This document shows, in pieces, positions 38,609-53,346 of a stretch of 64,000 bases of DNA. Numbering within the stretch: position 1 is the first letter of the stretch; each line of letters begins with the position of its first letter. This stretch comes from Auanema rhodensis (Eukaryota; Nematoda; Chromadorea; Rhabditida; Rhabditidae). The stretch lies in NCBI GenBank assembly GCA_964057225.1, contig OZ059899.1, positions 18,918,501 to 18,982,500 on the forward strand, read 5' to 3'. The position numbers and the translations under genes were made by a program. Below the pieces are notes generated by a model. That model saw nothing but the letters and a program-made list of their open reading frames with translations. It was not told the DNA's origin and did no database searches.

Positions 38609-38959
38609 ACTTATATCAGTTGATATCTCGGTGAATTTTTAAGCTAGCGCAAATCTGATAACACAGATCGACGCAGCTTAAAAATCCGCATCGAATGCAC
38701 TATACAACATTCAGAAACGCTTAATACAAAAATTAGTTATGATCGTTTGAAAAATGATGCATTAGTGTATGTTGAGTTTCCATGTACACTCAACATTGCT
38801 TCCAAAAACATTTTGACAAAAATTTTACCGAAAAATTTCAAAATAATTTCGCAAAAAATAGAAGTTTTTAGATTCCTTTTTTCAAGGCAAAGACGATGGA
38901 CAATGTTATTCAACGAAAAAATTAATTCTGCAGGGTGAAAATCGAGGATATAAGTGTGA

Positions 38960-40012
38960 ACTTATATCAGTTGATATCTCGGTGCATTTTTAAGCTAGCG
39001 CAAATCTGATAACACAGATCGACGCAGCTTAAAAATCCGCATCGAATGCACTATACTACATTGAGAAACGCTTAATACAAAAATTAGTTATGATCGTTTG
39101 AAAATTGATGCATTAGTGTATGTTGAGTTTCCATGTACACTCAACATTGCTTCCAAAAACATTTTTACAAAAATTTTTCCGAAAATTTTCGGAACAATTT
39201 CGCAAAAAGTAGATGTTTTTAGATTCCTTTTTTTAAGGCAAAGACGATGGACATTGTTATTCAACGAAAAAATTAATTCTGCAGGGTGAAAATCGAGGAT
39301 ATAAGTGTGAACTTATATCAGTTGAAATCTCGGTGCATTTTTAAGCTAGCGCAAATCTGATAACACAGATCGACGCAGCTTAAAAATCCGCATCGAATGC
39401 ACTATACAACATTGAGAAACGCTTAATACAAAAATTAGTTATGATCGTTTGAAAAATGATGCATTAGTGTATGTTGAGTTTCCATGTACACTCAACATTG
39501 CTTCCAAAAACATTTTTACAAAAATTTTTCCGGAAAATTTCGAAACAATTTCGCAAAAAGTAGATGTTTTTAGATTCCTTTTTCCAAGGCAAAGACGATG
39601 GACAATGTTATTCAACGAAAAAATTAATTCTGCAGGGTGAAAATCGAGGATATAAGTGTGAACTTATATCAGTTGATATCTCGGTGCATTTTTAAGCTAG
39701 CGCAAATCTGATAACACAGATCGACAAAGCTTAAAAATCCGCATCGAATGCACTATACAACATTGAGAAACGCTTAATACAAAAATTAGTTATGATCGTT
39801 TGAAAAATGATGCATTAGTGTATGTTGAGTTTCCATGTACACTCAACATTGCTTCCAAAAACATTTTGACAAAAATTTTTTCGAAAAATTTCAGAATATT
39901 TTAGCAAAAAATAGTTGTTTTTAGATTCCTTTTCTCAAGGCAAAGACGATGGACAATGTTATTCAACGAAAAAATTAATTCTGCAGGGTGAAAATCGAGG
40001 ATATAAGTGTGA
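38960..40012 (+). repeat. 6-monomer-offset HOR, copy 2 (monomers 112-114)
   Basis: Second copy of monomers 106-108. Monomer 106 has a private change in the NheI site (GCTAAC near 36888) that this copy lacks. Confidence 0.9.
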
Positions 40013-42118
40013 ACTTATATCAGTTGATATCTCGGTGAATTTTTAAGCTAGCGCAAATCTGATAAAACAGATCAACGCAGCTTAAAAATCCGCATCGAAT
40101 GCACTATACAACATTGAGAAACGCTTAATACAAAAATTAGTTATGATCGTTTGAAAAAAGATGCATTAGTGTATGTTGAGTTTCCATGTACACTCAACAT
40201 TGCTTCCAAAAACATTTTGACAAAAATTTTACCGAAAAATTTCAAAATAATTTCGCAAAAAATAGAAGTTTTTAGATTCCTTTTTTCAAGGCAAAGACGA
40301 TGGACAATGTTATTCAACGAAAAAATTAATTCTGCAGAGTGAAAATCGAGGATATAAGTGTGAACTTATATCAGTTGATATCTCTGTGAATTTTTAAGCT
40401 AGCGCAAATCTGATAAAACAGATCAACGCAGCTTAAAAATCCGCATCGAATGCACTATACAACATTGAGAAACGCTTAATACAAAAATTAGTTATGATCG
40501 TTTGAAAAAAGATGCATTAGTGTATGTTGAGTTTCCATGTATACTCAACATTGCTTCCAAAAACATTTTGACAAAAATTTTTCCGAAAAATTTCGAAATA
40601 ATTTCGCAAAAAATAGAAGTTTTTAGATTTCTTTTTTCAAGGCAAAGACGATGGACAATGTTATTCAACGAAAAAATTAATTCTGCAGAGTGAAAATCGA
40701 GGATATAAGTGTGAACTTATATCAGTTGATATCTCTGTGAATTTTTAAGCTAGCGCAAATCTGATAAAACAGATCGACGCAGCTTAAAAATCCGCATCGA
40801 ATGCACTATACAACATTGAGAAACGCTTAATACAAAAATTAGTTATGATCGTTTGAAAAAAGATGCATTAGTGTATGTTGAGTTTCCATGTATACTCAAC
40901 ATTGCTTCCAAAAACATTTTGACAAAAATTTTTCCGAAAAATTTCAAAATAATTTCGCAAAAAATAGAAGTTTTTAGATTCCTTTTTTCAAGGCAAAGAC
41001 GATGGACAATGTTATTCAACGAAAAAATTAATTCTGCAGAGTGAAAATCGAGGATATAAGTGTGAACTTATATCAGTTGATATCTCGGTGAATTTTTAAG
41101 CTAGCGCAAATCTGATAACACAGATCGACGCAGCTTAAAAATCCGCATCGAATGCACTATACAACATTCAGAAACGCTTAATACAAAAATTAGTTATGAT
41201 CGTTTGAAAAATGATGCATTAGTGTATGTTGAGTTTCCATGTACACTCAACATTGCTTCCAAAAACATTTTGACAAAAATTTTTTCGAAAAATTTCAGAA
41301 TATTTTAGCAAAAAATAGTTGTTTTTAGATTCCTTTTCTCAAGGCAAAGACGATGGACAATGTTATTCAACGAAAAAATTAATTCTGCAGGGTGAAAATC
41401 GAGGATATAAGTGTGAACTTATATCAGTTGATATCTCGGTGAATTTTTAAGCTAGCGCAAATCTGATAAAACAGATCGACGCAGCTTAAAAATCCGCATC
41501 GAATGCACTATACAACATTGAGAAACGCTTAATACAAAAATTAGTTATGATCGTTTGAAAAATGATGCATTAGTGTATGTTGAGTTTCCATGTACACTCA
41601 ACATTGCTTCCAAAAACATTTTTACAAAAATTTTTCCGAAAAATTTCGAAACAATTTCGCAAAAAGTAGATGTTTTTAGATTCCTTTTTTCAAGGCAAAG
41701 ACGATGGACTATGTTATTCAACGAAAATATTAATTCTGCAGGGTGAAAATCGAGGATATAAGTGTGAACTTATATCAGTTGATATCTCGGTGCATTTTTA
41801 AGCTAGCGCAAATCTGTTAACACAGATCGACGCAGCTTAAAAATCCGCATCGAATGCACTATACTACATTGAGAAACGCTTAATACAAAAATTAGTTATG
41901 ATCGTTTGCAAAATGATGCATTAGTGTATGTTGAGTTTCCATGTACACTCAACATTGCTTCCAAAAACATTTTTACAAAAATTTTTCCGAAAAATTTCGA
42001 AATAATTTCGCAGAAAGTAGATGTTTTTAGATTCCTTTTTTCAAGGCAAAGACGATGGACATTGTTATTCAACGAAAAAATTAATTCTGCAGGGTGAAAA
42101 TCGAGGATATAAGTGTAA
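40013..42118 (+). repeat. 9-monomer-offset HOR, copy 1 (monomers 115-120)
   Basis: It matches 124-129 (43172-45277) at offset 3159 bp. Private markers are GAAAATATT (119 and 128), CTGTTAACAC and TTTGCAAAAT (120 and 129), and GTGTAAAC at the end of both blocks. Within it, monomers 116-117 are themselves copies of 109-110 at an offset of 7. Confidence 0.93.
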
Positions 42119-43171
42119 ACTTATATCAGTTGATATCTCGGTGCATTTTTAAGCTAGCGCAAATCTGATAAAACAGATCGACGCAGCTTAAAAATCCGCA
42201 TCGAATGCACTATACAACATTGAGAAACGCTTAATACAAAAATTAGTTATGATCGTTTGAAAAAAGATGCATTAGTGTATGTTGAGTTTCCATGTATACT
42301 CAACATTGCTTCCAAAAACATTTTGACAAAAATTTTACCGAAAAATTTCAAAATAATTTCGCAAAAAATAGAAGTTTTTAGATTCCTTTTTTCAAGGCAA
42401 AGACGATGGACAATGTTATTCAACGAAAAAATTAATTCTGCAGAGTGAAAATCGAGGATATAAGTGTGAACTTATATCAGTTGATATCTCTGTGAATTTT
42501 TAAGCTAGCGCAAATCTGATAAAACAGATCGACGCAGCTTAAAAATCCGCATCGAATGCACTATACAACATTGAGAAACGCTTAATACAAAAATTAGTTA
42601 TGATCGTTTGAAAAAAGATGCATTAGTGTATGTTGAGTTTCCATGTATACTCAACATTGCTTCCAAAAACATTTTGACAAAAATTTTTCCGAAAAATTTC
42701 AAAATAATTTCGCAAAAAATAGAAGTTTTTAGATTCCTTTTTTCAAGGCAAAGACGATGGACAATGTTATTCAACGAAAAAATTAATTCTGCAGAGTGAA
42801 AATCGAGGATATAAGTGTGAACTTATATCAGTTGATATCTCGGTGAATTTTTAAGCTAGCGCAAATCTGATAACACAGATCGACGCAGCTTAAAAATCCG
42901 CATCGAATGCACTATACAACATTGAGAAACGCTTAATACAAAAATTAGTTATGATCGTTTGAAAAATGATGCATTAGTGTATGTTGAGTTTCCATGTACA
43001 CTCAACATTGCTTCCAAAAACATTTTGACAAAAATTTTTTCGAAAAATTTCAGAATATTTTAGCAAAAAATAGTTGTTTTTAGATTCCTTTTCTCAAGGC
43101 AAAGACGATGGACAATGTTATTCAACGAAAAAATTAATTCTGCAGGGTGAAAATCGAGGATATAAGTGTGA

Positions 43172-45277
43172 ACTTATATCAGTTGATATCTCGGTGAATT
43201 TTTAAGCTAGCGCAAATCTGATAAAACAGATCAACGCAGCTTAAAAATCCGCATCGAATGCACTATACAACATTGAGAAACGCTTAATACAAAAATTAGT
43301 TATGATCGTTTGAAAAAAGATGCATTAGTGTATGTTGAGTTTCCATGTACACTCAACATTGCTTCCAAAAACATTTTGACAAAAATTTTACCGAAAAATT
43401 TCAAAATAATTTCGCAAAAAATAGAAGTTTTTAGATTCCTTTTTTCAAGGCAAAGACGATGGACAATGTTATTCAACGAAAAAATTAATTCTGCAGAGTG
43501 AAAATCGAGGATATAAGTGTGAACTTATATCAGTTGATATCTCTGTGAATTTTTAAGCTAGCGCAAATCTGATAAAACAGATCAACGCAGCTTAAAAATC
43601 CGCATCGAATGCACTATACAACATTGAGAAACGCTTAATACAAAAATTAGTTATGATCGTTTGAAAAAAGATGCATTAGTGTATGTTGAGTTTCCATGTA
43701 TACTCAACATTGCTTCCAAAAACATTTTGACAAAAATTTTTCCGAAAAATTTCGAAATAATTTCGCAAAAAATAGAAGTTTTTAGATTTCTTTTTTCAAG
43801 GCAAAGACGATGGACAATGTTATTCAACGAAAAAATTAATTCTGCAGAGTGAAAATCGAGGATATAAGTGTGAACTTATATCAGTTGATATCTCTGTGAA
43901 TTTTTAAGCTAGCGCAAATCTGATAAAACAGATCGACGCAGCTTAAAAATCCGCATCGAATGCACTATACAACATTGAGAAACGCTTAATACAAAAATTA
44001 GTTATGATCGTTTGAAAAAAGATGCATTAGTGTATGTTGAGTTTCCATGTATACTCAACATTGCTTCCAAAAACATTTTGACAAAAATTTTTCCGAAAAA
44101 TTTCAAAATAATTTCGCAAAAAATAGAAGTTTTTAGATTCCTTTTTTCAAGGCAAAGACGATGGACAATGTTATTCAACGAAAAAATTAATTCTGCAGAG
44201 TGAAAATCGAGGATATAAGTGTGAACTTATATCAGTTGATATCTCGGTGAATTTTTAAGCTAGCGCAAATCTGATAACACAGATCGACGCAGCTTAAAAA
44301 TCCGCATCGAATGCACTATACAACATTCAGAAACGCTTAATACAAAAATTAGTTATGATCGTTTGAAAAATGATGCATTAGTGTATGTTGAGTTTCCATG
44401 TACACTCAACATTGCTTCCAAAAACATTTTGACAAAAATTTTTTCGAAAAATTTCAGAATATTTTAGCAAAAAATAGTTGTTTTTAGATTCCTTTTCTCA
44501 AGGCAAAGACGATGGACAATGTTATTCAACGAAAAAATTAATTCTGCAGGGTGAAAATCGAGGATATAAGTGTGAACTTATATCAGTTGATATCTCGGTG
44601 AATTTTTAAGCTAGCGCAAATCTGATAAAACAGATCGACGCAGCTTAAAAATCCGCATCGAATGCACTATACAACATTGAGAAACGCTTAATACAAAAAT
44701 TAGTTATGATCGTTTGAAAAATGATGCATTAGTGTATGTTGAGTTTCCATGTACACTCAACATTGCTTCCAAAAACATTTTTACAAAAATTTTTCCGAAA
44801 AATTTCGAAACAATTTCGCAAAAAGTAGATGTTTTTAGATTCCTTTTTTCAAGGCAAAGACGATGGACTATGTTATTCAACGAAAATATTAATTCTGCAG
44901 GGTGAAAATCGAGGATATAAGTGTGAACTTATATCAGTTGATATCTCGGTGCATTTTTAAGCTAGCGCAAATCTGTTAACACAGATCGACGCAGCTTAAA
45001 AATCCGCATCGAATGCACTATACTACATTGAGAAACGCTTAATACAAAAATTAGTTATGATCGTTTGCAAAATGATGCATTAGTGTATGTTGAGTTTCCA
45101 TGTACACTCAACATTGCTTCCAAAAACATTTTTACAAAAATTTTTCCGAAAAATTTCGAAATAATTTCGCAGAAAGTAGATGTTTTTAGATTCCTTTTTT
45201 CAAGGCAAAGACGATGGACATTGTTATTCAACGAAAAAATTAATTCTGCAGGGTGAAAATCGAGGATATAAGTGTAA
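43172..45277 (+). repeat. 9-monomer-offset HOR, copy 2 (monomers 124-129)
   Basis: Second copy of 115-120, complete with all four private markers. Monomers 121-122 and 130-131, which follow the two copies, are of different classes. Confidence 0.93.
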
Positions 45278-45979
45278 ACTTATATCAGTTGATATCTCGG
45301 TGCATTTTTAAGCTAGCGCAAATCTGATAACACAGATCGACGCAGCTTAAAAATCCGCATCGAATGCACTATACTACATTGAGAAACGCTTAATACAAAA
45401 ATTAGTTATGATCGTTTGAAAAATGATGCATTAGTGTATGTTGAGTTTCCATGTACACTCAACATTGCTTCCAAAAACATTTTGACAAAAATTTTTTCGA
45501 AAAATTTCAGAATATTTTAGCAAAAAATAGTTGTTTTTAGATTCCTTTTCTCAAGGCAAAGACGATGGACAATGTTATTCAACGAAAAAATTAATTCTGC
45601 AGGGTGAAAATCGAGGATATAAGTGTGAACTTATATCAGTTGATATCTCGGTGAATTTTTAAGCTAGCGCAAATCTGATAAAACAGATCAACGCAGCTTA
45701 AAAATCCGCATCGAATGCACTATACAACATTGAGAAACGCTTAATACAAAAATTAGTTATGATCGTTTGAAAAAAGATGCATTAGTGTATGTTGAGTTTC
45801 CATGTACACTCAACATTGCTTCCAAAAACATTTTGACAAAAATTTTACCGAAAAATTTCAAAATAATTTCGCAAAAAATAGAAGTTTTTAGATTCCTTTT
45901 TTCAAGGCAAAGACGATGGACAATGTTATTCAACGAAAAAATTAATTCTGCAGAGTGAAAATCGAGGATATAAGTGTGA

Positions 45980-48900
45980 ACTTATATCAGTTGATATCTC
46001 TGTGAATTTTTAAGCTAGCGCAAATCTGATAACACAGATCGACGCAGCTTAAAAATCCGCATCGAATGCACTATACAACTTTGAGAAACGCTTAATACAA
46101 AAATTAGTTATGATCGTTTGAAAAATGATGCATTAGTGTATGTTGAGTTTCCATGTACACTCAACATTGCTTCCAAAAACATTTTTACAAAAATTTTTCC
46201 GAAAAATTTCAGAATATTTTAGCAAAAAATAGTTGATTTAGATTCCTTCTCTCAAGGCAAAGACGATGGACAATGTTATTCAACGAAAAAATTAATTCTG
46301 CAGGGTGAAAATCGAGGATATAAGTGTGAACTTATATCAGTTGATATCTCGGTGAATTTTTAAGCTAGCGCAAATCTGATAAAACAGATCGACGCAGCTT
46401 AAAAATCCGCATCGAATGCACTATACAACATTGAGAAACGTTTAATACAAAAATTAGTTATGATCGTTTGAAAAAAGATGCATTAGTGTATGTTGAGTTT
46501 CCATGTACACTCAACATTGCTTCCAAAAACATTTTGACAAAAATTTTTCCGAAAAATTTCAAAATAATTTCGCAAAAAATAGAAGTTTTTAGATTCCTTT
46601 TTTCAAGGCAAAGACGATGGACAATGTTATTCAACGAAAAAATTAATTCTGCAGAGTGAAAATCGAGGATATAAGTGTGAACTTATATCAGTTGATATCT
46701 CGGTGAATTTTTAAGCTAGCGCAAATCTGATAACACAGATCGACGCAGCTAAAAAATCCGCATCGAATGCACTATACAACATTGAGAAACGCTTAATACA
46801 AAAATTAGTTATGATCGTTTGAAAAATGATGCATTAGTGTATGTTGAGTTTCCATGTACACTCAACATTGCTTCCAAAAACATTTTGACAAAAATTTTTT
46901 CGAAAAATTTCAGAATATTTTAGCAAAAAATAGTTGATTTAGATTCCTTCTCTCAAGGCAAAGACGATGGACAATGTTATTCAACGAAAAAATTAATTCT
47001 GCAGGGTGAAAATCGAGGATATAAGTGTGAACTTATATCAGTTGATATCTCGGTGAATTTTTAAGCTAGCGCAAATCTGATAAAACAGATCGACGCAGCT
47101 TAAAAATCCGCATCGAATGCACTATACAACATTGAGAAACGCTTAATACAAAAATTAGTTATGATCGTTTGAAAAAAGATGCATTAGTGTATGTTGAGTT
47201 TCCATGTACACTCAACATTGCTTCCAAAAACATTTTGACAAAAATTTTTCCGAAAAATTTCAAAATAATTTCGCAAAAAATAGAAGTTTTTAGATTCCTT
47301 TTTTCAAGGCAAAGACGATGGACAATGTTATTCAACGAAAAAATTAATTCTGCAGAGTGAAAATCGAGGATATAAGTGTGAACTTATATCAGTTGATATC
47401 TCGGTGAATTTTTAAGCTAGCGCAAATCTGATAACACAGATCGACGCAGCTTAAAAATCCGCATCGAATGCACTATACAACATTGAGAAACTTTTAATAC
47501 AAAAATTAGTTATGATCGTTTGAAAAATGATGCATTAGTGTATGTTGAGTTTCCATGTACACTCAACATTGCTTCCAAAAACATTTTGACAAAAATTTTT
47601 CCGAAAAATTTCAAAATAATTTTGCAAAAAGTAGATGTTTTTAGATTCCTTTTTTCAAGGCAAAGACGATGGACAATGTTATTCAACGAAAAAATTAATT
47701 CTCCAGGGTGAAAATCGAGGATATAAGTGTGAACTTATATCAGTTGATATCTCGGTGCATTTTTAAGCTAGCGCAAATCTGATAACACAGATCGACGCAG
47801 CTTAAAAATCCGCATCGAATGCACTATACAACATTGAGAAACGCTTAATACAAAAATTAGTTATGATCGTTTGAAAAATGATGCATTAGTGTATGTTGAG
47901 TTTCCATGTACACTCAACATTGCTTCCAAAAACATTTTGACAAAAATTTTTTCGAAAAATTTCAGAATATTTTAGCAAAAAATAGTTGATTTAGATTCCT
48001 TCTCTCAAGGCAAAGACGATGGACAATGTTATTCAACGAAAAAATTAATTCTGCAGGGTGAAAATCGAGGATATAAGTGTGAACTTATATCAGTTGATAT
48101 CTCGGTGAATTTTTAAGCTAGCGCAAATCTGATAAAACAGATCGACGCAGCTTAAAAATCCGCATCGAATGCACTATACAACATTGAGAAACGCTTAATA
48201 CAAAAATTAGTTATGATCGTTTGAAAAATGATGCATTAGTGTATGTTGAGTTTCCATGTACACTCAACATTGCTTCCAAAAACATTTTTACAAAAATTTT
48301 TCCGGAAAATTTCGAAACAATTTCGCAAAAAGTAGATGTTTTTAGATTCCTTTTTCCAAGGCAAAGACGATGGACAATGTTATTCAACGAAAAAATTGAT
48401 TCTCCAGGGTGAAAATCGAGGATATAAGTGTGAACTTATATCAGTTGATATCTCGGTGAATTTTTAAGCTAGCGCAAATCTGATAACACAGATCGACGCA
48501 GCTTAAAAATCCGCATCGAATGCACTATACAACATTGAGAAACGCTTAATACAAAAATTAGTTATGATCGTTTGAAAAATGATGCATTAGTGTATGTTGA
48601 GTTTCCATGTACACTCAACATTGCTTCCAAAAACATTTTGACAAAAATTTTTTCGAAAAATTTCAGAATATTTTAGCAAAAAATAGTTGATTTAGATTCC
48701 TTCTCTCAAGGCAAAGACGATGGACAATGTTATTCAACGAAAAAATTAATTCTGCAGGGTGAAAATCGAGGATATAAGTGTGAACTTATATCAGTTGATA
48801 TCTCGGTGAATTTTTAAGCTAGCGCAAATCCGATAACACAGATCGACGCAGCTTAAACATCCGCATCGAATGCACTATACAACATTGAGAAACGCTTAAT

Positions 48901-49134
48901 ACAAAAATTAGTTATGATCGTTTGAAAAATGATGCATTAGTGTATGTTGAGTTTCCATGTACACTCAACATTGCTTCCAAAAACATTTTTACAAAAATTT
49001 TTCCGGAAAATTTCGAAACAATTTTGCAAAAAGTAGATGTTTTTAGATTCCTTTTTCCAAGGCAAAGACGATGGACAATGTTATTCAACGAAAAAATTGA
49101 TTCTCCAGGGTGAAAATCGAGGATGTAAGTGTGA
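45980..49134 (+). repeat. Dimeric units carrying deleted class B monomers (132-135, 137-140)
   Basis: Monomers 132, 134, 137 and 139 are 350-bp class B derivatives in which the T run after TAGTTG is shortened and reads GATTTAG, with an extra t-to-c change giving CCTTCTCTC. They alternate with class I (133, 135) and then class P (138, 140), giving pairs at an offset of 701 bp. This variant is confined to about 2.8 kb. Monomer 132 is also a hybrid, with t207 and c220 in its left part. Confidence 0.9.
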
Positions 49135-51240
49135 ACTTATATCAGTTGATATCTCGGTGCATTTTCAAGCTAGCGCAAATCTGATAACACAGATCGACGC
49201 AGCTTAAAAATCCGCATCGAATGCACTATACAACATTGAGAAACGCTTAATACAAAAATTAGTTATGATCGTTTGAAAAATGATGCATTAGTGTATGTTG
49301 AGTTTCCATGTACACTCAACATTGCTTCCAAAAACATTTTTACAAAAATTTTTCCGGAAAATTTCGAAACAATTTCGCAAAAAGTAGATGTTTTTAGATT
49401 CCTTTTTCCAAGGCAAAGACGATGGACAATGTTATTCAACGAAAAAATTGATTCTCCAGGGTGAAAATCGAGGATGTAAGTGTGAACTTATATCAGTTGA
49501 TATCTCGGTGCATTTTCAAGCTAGCGCAAATCTGATAACACAGATCGACGCAGCTTAAAAATCCGCATCGAATGCACTATACAACATTGAGAAACGCTTA
49601 ATACAAAAATTAGTTATGATCGTTTGAAAAATGATGCATTAGTGTATGTTGAGTTTCCATGTACACTCAACATTGCTTCCAAAAACATTTTTACAAAAAT
49701 TTTTCCGAAAATTTTCGAAACAATTTCGCAAAAAGTAGATGTTTTTAGATTCCTTTTTTCAAGGCAAAGACGATGGACATTGTTATTCAACGAAAAAATT
49801 AATTCTGCAGGGTGAAAATCGAGGATATAAGTGTGAACTTATATCAGTTGATATCTCGGTGCATTTTTAAGCTAGCGCAAATCTGATAACACAGATCGAC
49901 GCAGCTTAAAAATCCGCATCGAATGCACTATACAACATTGAGAAACGCTTAATACAAAAATTAGTTATGATCGTTTGAAAAATGATGCATTAGTGTATGT
50001 TGAGTTTCCATGTACACTCAACATTGCTTCCAAAAACATTTTTACAAAAATTTTTCCGGAAAATTTCGAAACAATTTCGCAAAAAGTAGATGTTTTTAGA
50101 TTCCTTTTTCCAAGGCAAAGACGATGGACAATGTTATTCAACGAAAAAATTGATTCTCCAGGGTGAAAATCGAGGATGTAAGTGTGAACTTATATCAGTT
50201 GATATCTCGGTGCATTTTCAAGCTAGCGCAAATCTGATAACACAGATCGACGCAGCTTAAAAATCCGCATCGAATGCACTATACAACATTGAGAAACGCT
50301 TAATACAAAAATTAGTTATGATCGTTTGAAAAATGATGCATTAGTGTATGTTGAGTTTCCATGTACACTCAACATTGCTTCCAAAAACATTTTTACAAAA
50401 ATTTTTCCGGAAAATTTCGAAACAATTTTGCAAAAAGTAGATGTTTTTAGATTCCTTTTTCCAAGGCAAAGACGATGGACAATGTTATTCAACGAAAAAA
50501 TTGATTCTCCAGGGTGAAAATCGAGGATGTAAGTGTGAACTTATATCAGTTGATATCTCGGTGCATTTTCAAGCTAGCGCAAATCTGATAACACAGATCG
50601 ACGCAGCTTAAAAATCCGCATCGAATGCACTATACAACATTGAGAAACGCTTAATACAAAAATTAGTTATGATCGTTTGAAAAATGATGCATTAGTGTAT
50701 GTTGAGTTTCCATGTACACTCAACATTGCTTCCAAAAACATTTTTACAAAAATTTTTCCGGAAAATTTCGAAACAATTTCGCAAAAAGTAGATGTTTTTA
50801 GATTCCTTTTTCCAAGGCAAAGACGATGGACAATGTTATTCAACGAAAAAATTGATTCTCCAGGGTGAAAATCGAGGATGTAAGTGTGAACTTATATCAG
50901 TTGATATCTCGGTGCATTTTCAAGCTAGCGCAAATCTGATAACACAGATCGACGCAGCTTAAAAATCCGCATCGAATGCACTATACAACATTGAGAAACG
51001 CTTAATACAAAAATTAGTTATGATCGTTTGAAAAATGATGCATTAGTGTATGTTGAGTTTCCATGTACACTCAACATTGCTTCCAAAAACATTTTTACAA
51101 AAATTTTTCCGAAAATTTTCGAAACAATTTCGCAAAAAGTAGATGTTTTTAGATTCCTTTTTTCAAGGCAAAGACGATGGACATTGTTATTCAACGAAAA
51201 AATTAATTCTGCAGGGTGAAAATCGAGGATATAAGTGTGA
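48784..51240 (+). repeat. 4-monomer HOR of class P and T (140-142 and 144-146)
   Basis: Monomers 140-142 (48784-49836) and 144-146 (50188-51240) share the order P with t242, P with c242, T, at an offset of 1404 bp. Monomer 143 completes the unit and 147 begins a further one. The first parts of 140 and 144 differ (c26 and c32 are present only in 144), so the match starts within the monomer. Confidence 0.85.
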
Positions 51241-51591
51241 ACTTATATCAGTTGATATCTCGGTGCATTTTTAAGCTAGCGCAAATCTGATAACACAGAT
51301 CGACGCAGCTTAAAAATCCGCATCGAATGCACTATACAACATTGAGAAACGCTTAATACAAAAATTAGTTATGATCGTTTGAAAAATGATGCATTAGTGT
51401 ATGTTGAGTTTCCATGTACACTCAACATTGCTTCCAAAAACATTTTTACAAAAATTTTTCCGGAAAATTTCGAAACAATTTTGCAAAAAGTAGATGTTTT
51501 TAGATTCCTTTTTCCAAGGCAAAGACGATGGACAATGTTATTCAACGAAAAAATTGATTCTCCAGGGTGAAAATCGAGGATGTAAGTGTGA

Positions 51592-53346
51592 ACTTATATC
51601 AGTTGATATCTCGGTGCATTTTCAAGCTAGCGCAAATCTGATAACACAGATCGACGCAGCTTAAAAATCCGCATCGAATGCACTATACAACATTGAGAAA
51701 CGCTTAATACAAAAATTAGTTATGATCGTTTGAAAAATGATGCATTAGTGTATGTTGAGTTTCCATGTACACTCAACATTGCTTCCAAAAACATTTTTAC
51801 AAAAATTTTTCCGGAAAATTTCGAAACAATTTTGCAAAAAGTAGATGTTTTTAGATTCCTTTTTCCAAGGCAAAGACGATGGACAATGTTATTCAACGAA
51901 AAAATTAATTCTGCAGGGTGAAAATCGAGGATATATGTGTGAACTTATATCAGTTGATATCTCGGTGCATTTTTAAGCTAGCGCAAATCTGATAACACAG
52001 ATCGACGCAGCTTAAAAATCCGCATCGAATGCACTATACAACATTGAGAAACGCTTAATACAAAAATTAGTTATGATCGTTTGAAAAATGATGCATTAGT
52101 GTATGTTGAGTTTCCATGTACACTCAACATTGCTTCCAAAAACATTTTGACAAAAATTTTTTCGAAAAATTTCAGAATATTTTAGCAAAAAATAGTTGTT
52201 TTTAGATTCCTTTTCTCAAGGCAAAGACGATGGACAATGTTATTCAACGAAAAAATTAATTCTGCAGGGTGAAAATCGAGGATATAAGTGTGAACTTATA
52301 TCAGTTGATATCTCGGTGAATTTTTAAGCTAGCGCAAATCTGATAAAACAGATCAACGCAGCTTAAAAATCCGCATCGAATGCATTATACAACATTGAGA
52401 AACGCTTAATACAAAAATTAGTTATGATGGTTTGAAAAAAGATGCATTAGTGTATGTTGAGTTTCCATGTACACTCAACATTGCTTCCAAAAACATTTTG
52501 ACAAAAATTTTACCGAAAAATTTCAAAATAATTTCGCAAAAAATAGAAGTTTTTAGATTCCTTTTTTCAAGGCAAAGACGATGGACAATGTTATTCAACG
52601 AAAAAATTAATTCTGCAGAGTGAAAATCGAGGATATAAGTGTGAACTTATATCAGTTGATATCTCTGTGAATTTTTAAGCTAGCGCAAATCTGATAAAAC
52701 AGATCGACGCAGCTTAAAAATCCGCATCGAATGCACTATACAACATTGAGAAACGCTTAATACAAAAATTAGTTATGATCGTTTGAAAAAAGATGCATTA
52801 GTGTATGTTGAGTTTCCATGTATACTCAACATTGCTTCCAAAAACATTTTGACAAAAATTTTTCCGAAAAATTTCAAAATAATTTCGCAAAAAATAGAAG
52901 TTTTTAGATTCCTTTTTTCAAGGCAAAGACGATGGACAATGTTATTCAACGAAAAAATTAATTCTGCAGAGTGAAAATCGAGGATATAAGTGTGAACTTA
53001 TATCAGTTGATATCTCGGTGAATTTTTAAGCTAGCGCAAATCTGATAACACAGATCGACGCAGCTTAAAAATCCGCATCGAATGCACTATACAACATTGA
53101 GAAACGCTTAATACAAAAATTAGTTATGATCGTTTGAAAAATGATGCATTAGTGTATGTTGAGTTTCCATGTACACTCAACATTGCTTCCAAAAACATTT
53201 TGACAAAAATTTTTTCGAAAAATTTCAGAATATTTTAGCAAAAAATAGTTGTTTTTAGATTCCTTTTCTCAAAACAAAGACGATGGACAATGTTATTCAA
53301 CGAAAAAATTAATTCTGCAGGGTGAAAATCGAGGATATAAGTGTGA
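51592..53346 (+). repeat. Five-monomer cassette, copy 1 (monomers 148-152)
   Basis: Order P, B, t219a, c179t, and a B with AAAACAAAG in place of AAGGCAAAG. It recurs at 57910-59664 (166-170) and 62122-63876 (178-182), at offsets of 18 and 12 monomers. Private changes of this copy are ATATATGTG near 51933, t92 in monomer 150 and GATGGTTTG near 52430. Confidence 0.92.

Larger units (their letters stand above)
30537..45979 (+). repeat. Domain III: monomers 88-131, class T/G and t219a, c179t derivatives
   Basis: Class T and its g233 derivative (class G: monomers 96, 101, 106, 112), the t219a and c179t forms of class I, and the first class P monomers appear here. Block duplications at offsets of 3, 5, 6, 7 and 9 monomers follow one another from left to right. 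Confidence 0.7.
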
